In this document: positions 63,248-64,000 of the stretch, piece by piece
How positions within the stretch are numbered: the stretch's first letter is position 1
Layout of the letters: each line of letters starts with the position of its first letter
Assembly (NCBI RefSeq): GCF_027921745.1
Contig: NC_079239.1
Location: 2,507,501-2,571,500 of the forward strand
Length of the DNA: 64,000 nucleotides
Direction: 5' to 3'
Source of the DNA: Schizosaccharomyces osmophilus
Lineage: Eukaryota > Ascomycota > Schizosaccharomycetes > Schizosaccharomycetales > Schizosaccharomycetaceae
Position numbers and translations under genes: made by a program
Notes under the pieces: generated by a model
What the model was told of the DNA's origin: nothing
The model's database searches: none
What the model saw: only the letters and a program-made list of their open reading frames with translations

Positions 63248-64000
63248 TTAAAAAAATTCATCTGTCTCTTCGTTGTCATTACTGGTATAGGCATCAGCAG
63301 GTGGATAATATTGTGGCAACGGTCTTGTTTGTACAAACTCTTCGGGTTCATTCGTAACATAAGTACTGGCACGCTGTAGCGAAGGAGGAACCATGGCTTG
63401 GTTTCCAATTGTGTGAGAACGGTTTCTTGTGCGAGGTGTAACAAATGGCGGCTTCTGCTTGTTCATGTAGTATTGAGTAAACGAAGCACCAGTTATGAAA
63501 GGATGTAATTTCGCTTGATCAGGACTCCAACGCTTCAAAGGATTAAGCTCTAAAAACTGTTTAACAAAATCAATGAAGCATAGTCGTTCCTCATGCTCTT
63601 CGGGAGTATGCTTGGGTGTGGTTTTGCGACGTGGATAATTCATTATAATAGCATCTAATGCTTTTTCACCGAAATACTGTTTTCCTGGTTGCTCCACCTT
63701 GTTGTTTTCAATAGAAAACTGCTCAATCGATTTGAGCTCGTATATCTTTCGTCCGTTAACGAACGAAATATTGAAATACTTTTTTGCATTCTTCCCCATT
63801 TCAATCATCCAGGCTGGAGGATTACCCAACATGTCTACGATACGACTAATTTGGTTATACTCGGAATTTCCAGGAAACAAAGGGAGGCCTAAAAACAACT
63901 CGGCAAGAATGCAGCCAATTGACCACATGTCAATGCCACAATTGTAATGAAGACCTAAAACGACTTCTGGACTTCGGTAAAAACGAGATTGAATATATGT
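63248..64000 (-). CDS. ppk15: Yak1/DYRK-type protein kinase Ppk15 (5' part outside window)
   Basis: The C-terminal 250 codons are visible; the frame runs off the right edge in phase. The first residues in the window are TYIQSRFYRSPEVVLG, the DYRK/Yak1 activation-loop end with the tyrosine autophosphorylation site (YxY pattern). GIDMWSIGCILAELFLGLPLFPG is kinase subdomain IX. A region typical of Yak1 follows (KYFNISFVNGRKIYELKS), then NPLKRWSPDQAKLHPFI (subdomain XI). The remaining 70 residues are Pro/Tyr-rich and disordered. Yak1-class kinases act in stress and nutrient responses. The position beyond rrp36 matches S. pombe ppk15 (SPAC823.03 as I recall). Confidence 0.88.
   Translation of the reverse strand, partial: TYIQSRFYRSPEVVLGLHYNCGIDMWSIGCILAELFLGLPLFPGNSEYNQISRIVDMLGNPPAWMIEMGKNAKKYFNISFVNGRKIYELKSIEQFSIENNKVEQPGKQYFGEKALDAIIMNYPRRKTTPKHTPEEHEERLCFIDFVKQFLELNPLKRWSPDQAKLHPFITGASFTQYYMNKQKPPFVTPRTRNRSHTIGNQAMVPPSLQRASTYVTNEPEEFVQTRPLPQYYPPADAYTSNDNEETDEFF

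Overview
The window is fission-yeast DNA from a Schizosaccharomyces species related to, but not identical with, S. pombe. The genome is compact and AT-rich. Short introns carry GTAAGT/GTATGT donors, CTAAC/CTAAT branch points and nearby AG acceptors. Almost every protein reads as a diverged S. pombe orthologue. The gene order resembles blocks I recall from S. pombe chromosome I (systematic series SPAC4F8, SPAC7D4 and SPAC823). An S. octosporus / S. cryophilus / S. osmophilus-type species is the likely source; that placement is inference, not measurement.

Layout, left to right. 0-9 kb: rng2 (IQGAP, C-terminus cut by the window edge), hcs1 (HMG-CoA synthase) and a myo-inositol-type transporter. 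9-11 kb: a spliced gene with an F-BAR-like N-terminus and SH3 domain, and a tRNA-Ile(AAT). 11-30 kb: a UPF0592/DUF1765 protein, atg11, a HAD hydrolase, alg3, trx1, a 32-codon ost4, a polyprenol reductase (dfg10), six-exon vma13 and sec39. 30.7-32.6 kb: an island with a GC-richer NmrA-like NAD(P)-binding gene lying between two inverted, LTR-like repeats of about 365 bp. 32.8-38.8 kb: a DUF1212/ThrE-like membrane protein, an unrecognised, perhaps mitochondrial protein and iss10. 39-64 kb: a second conserved block with a PROPPIN (atg18b/mug179), ppa1, a HAD phosphatase, she9, pep5/vps11, a sphingosine-1-phosphate phosphatase, hem25, a threonine-aspartase-like enzyme, rrp3, per1, two small unrecognised membrane proteins, taf3, tlg2, rrp36 and the C-terminal part of ppk15.

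The genes are mostly housekeeping. Groups that work together are N-glycosylation (alg3, ost4, dfg10), autophagy and vesicle traffic (atg11, atg18b, sec39, pep5, tlg2, vma13), ribosome biogenesis (rrp3, rrp36), mitochondrial function (she9, hem25) and cytokinesis (rng2). There is no operon structure. Many gene models needed splicing to be joined; exon coordinates are given in the entries, and reading phase was checked across each junction.

The most unusual stretch is 30,754-32,626: an apparently acquired filamentous-fungus-like oxidoreductase gene, with a bZIP-type TTACGTAA site upstream, inserted between two genes I recall as neighbours in S. pombe and framed by inverted repeats. Other points of interest are the tiny ost4 gene, terminal micro-exons of 10 and 13 nt, two small membrane proteins between per1 and taf3, and an apparent inversion junction near 38.8-39.2 kb.
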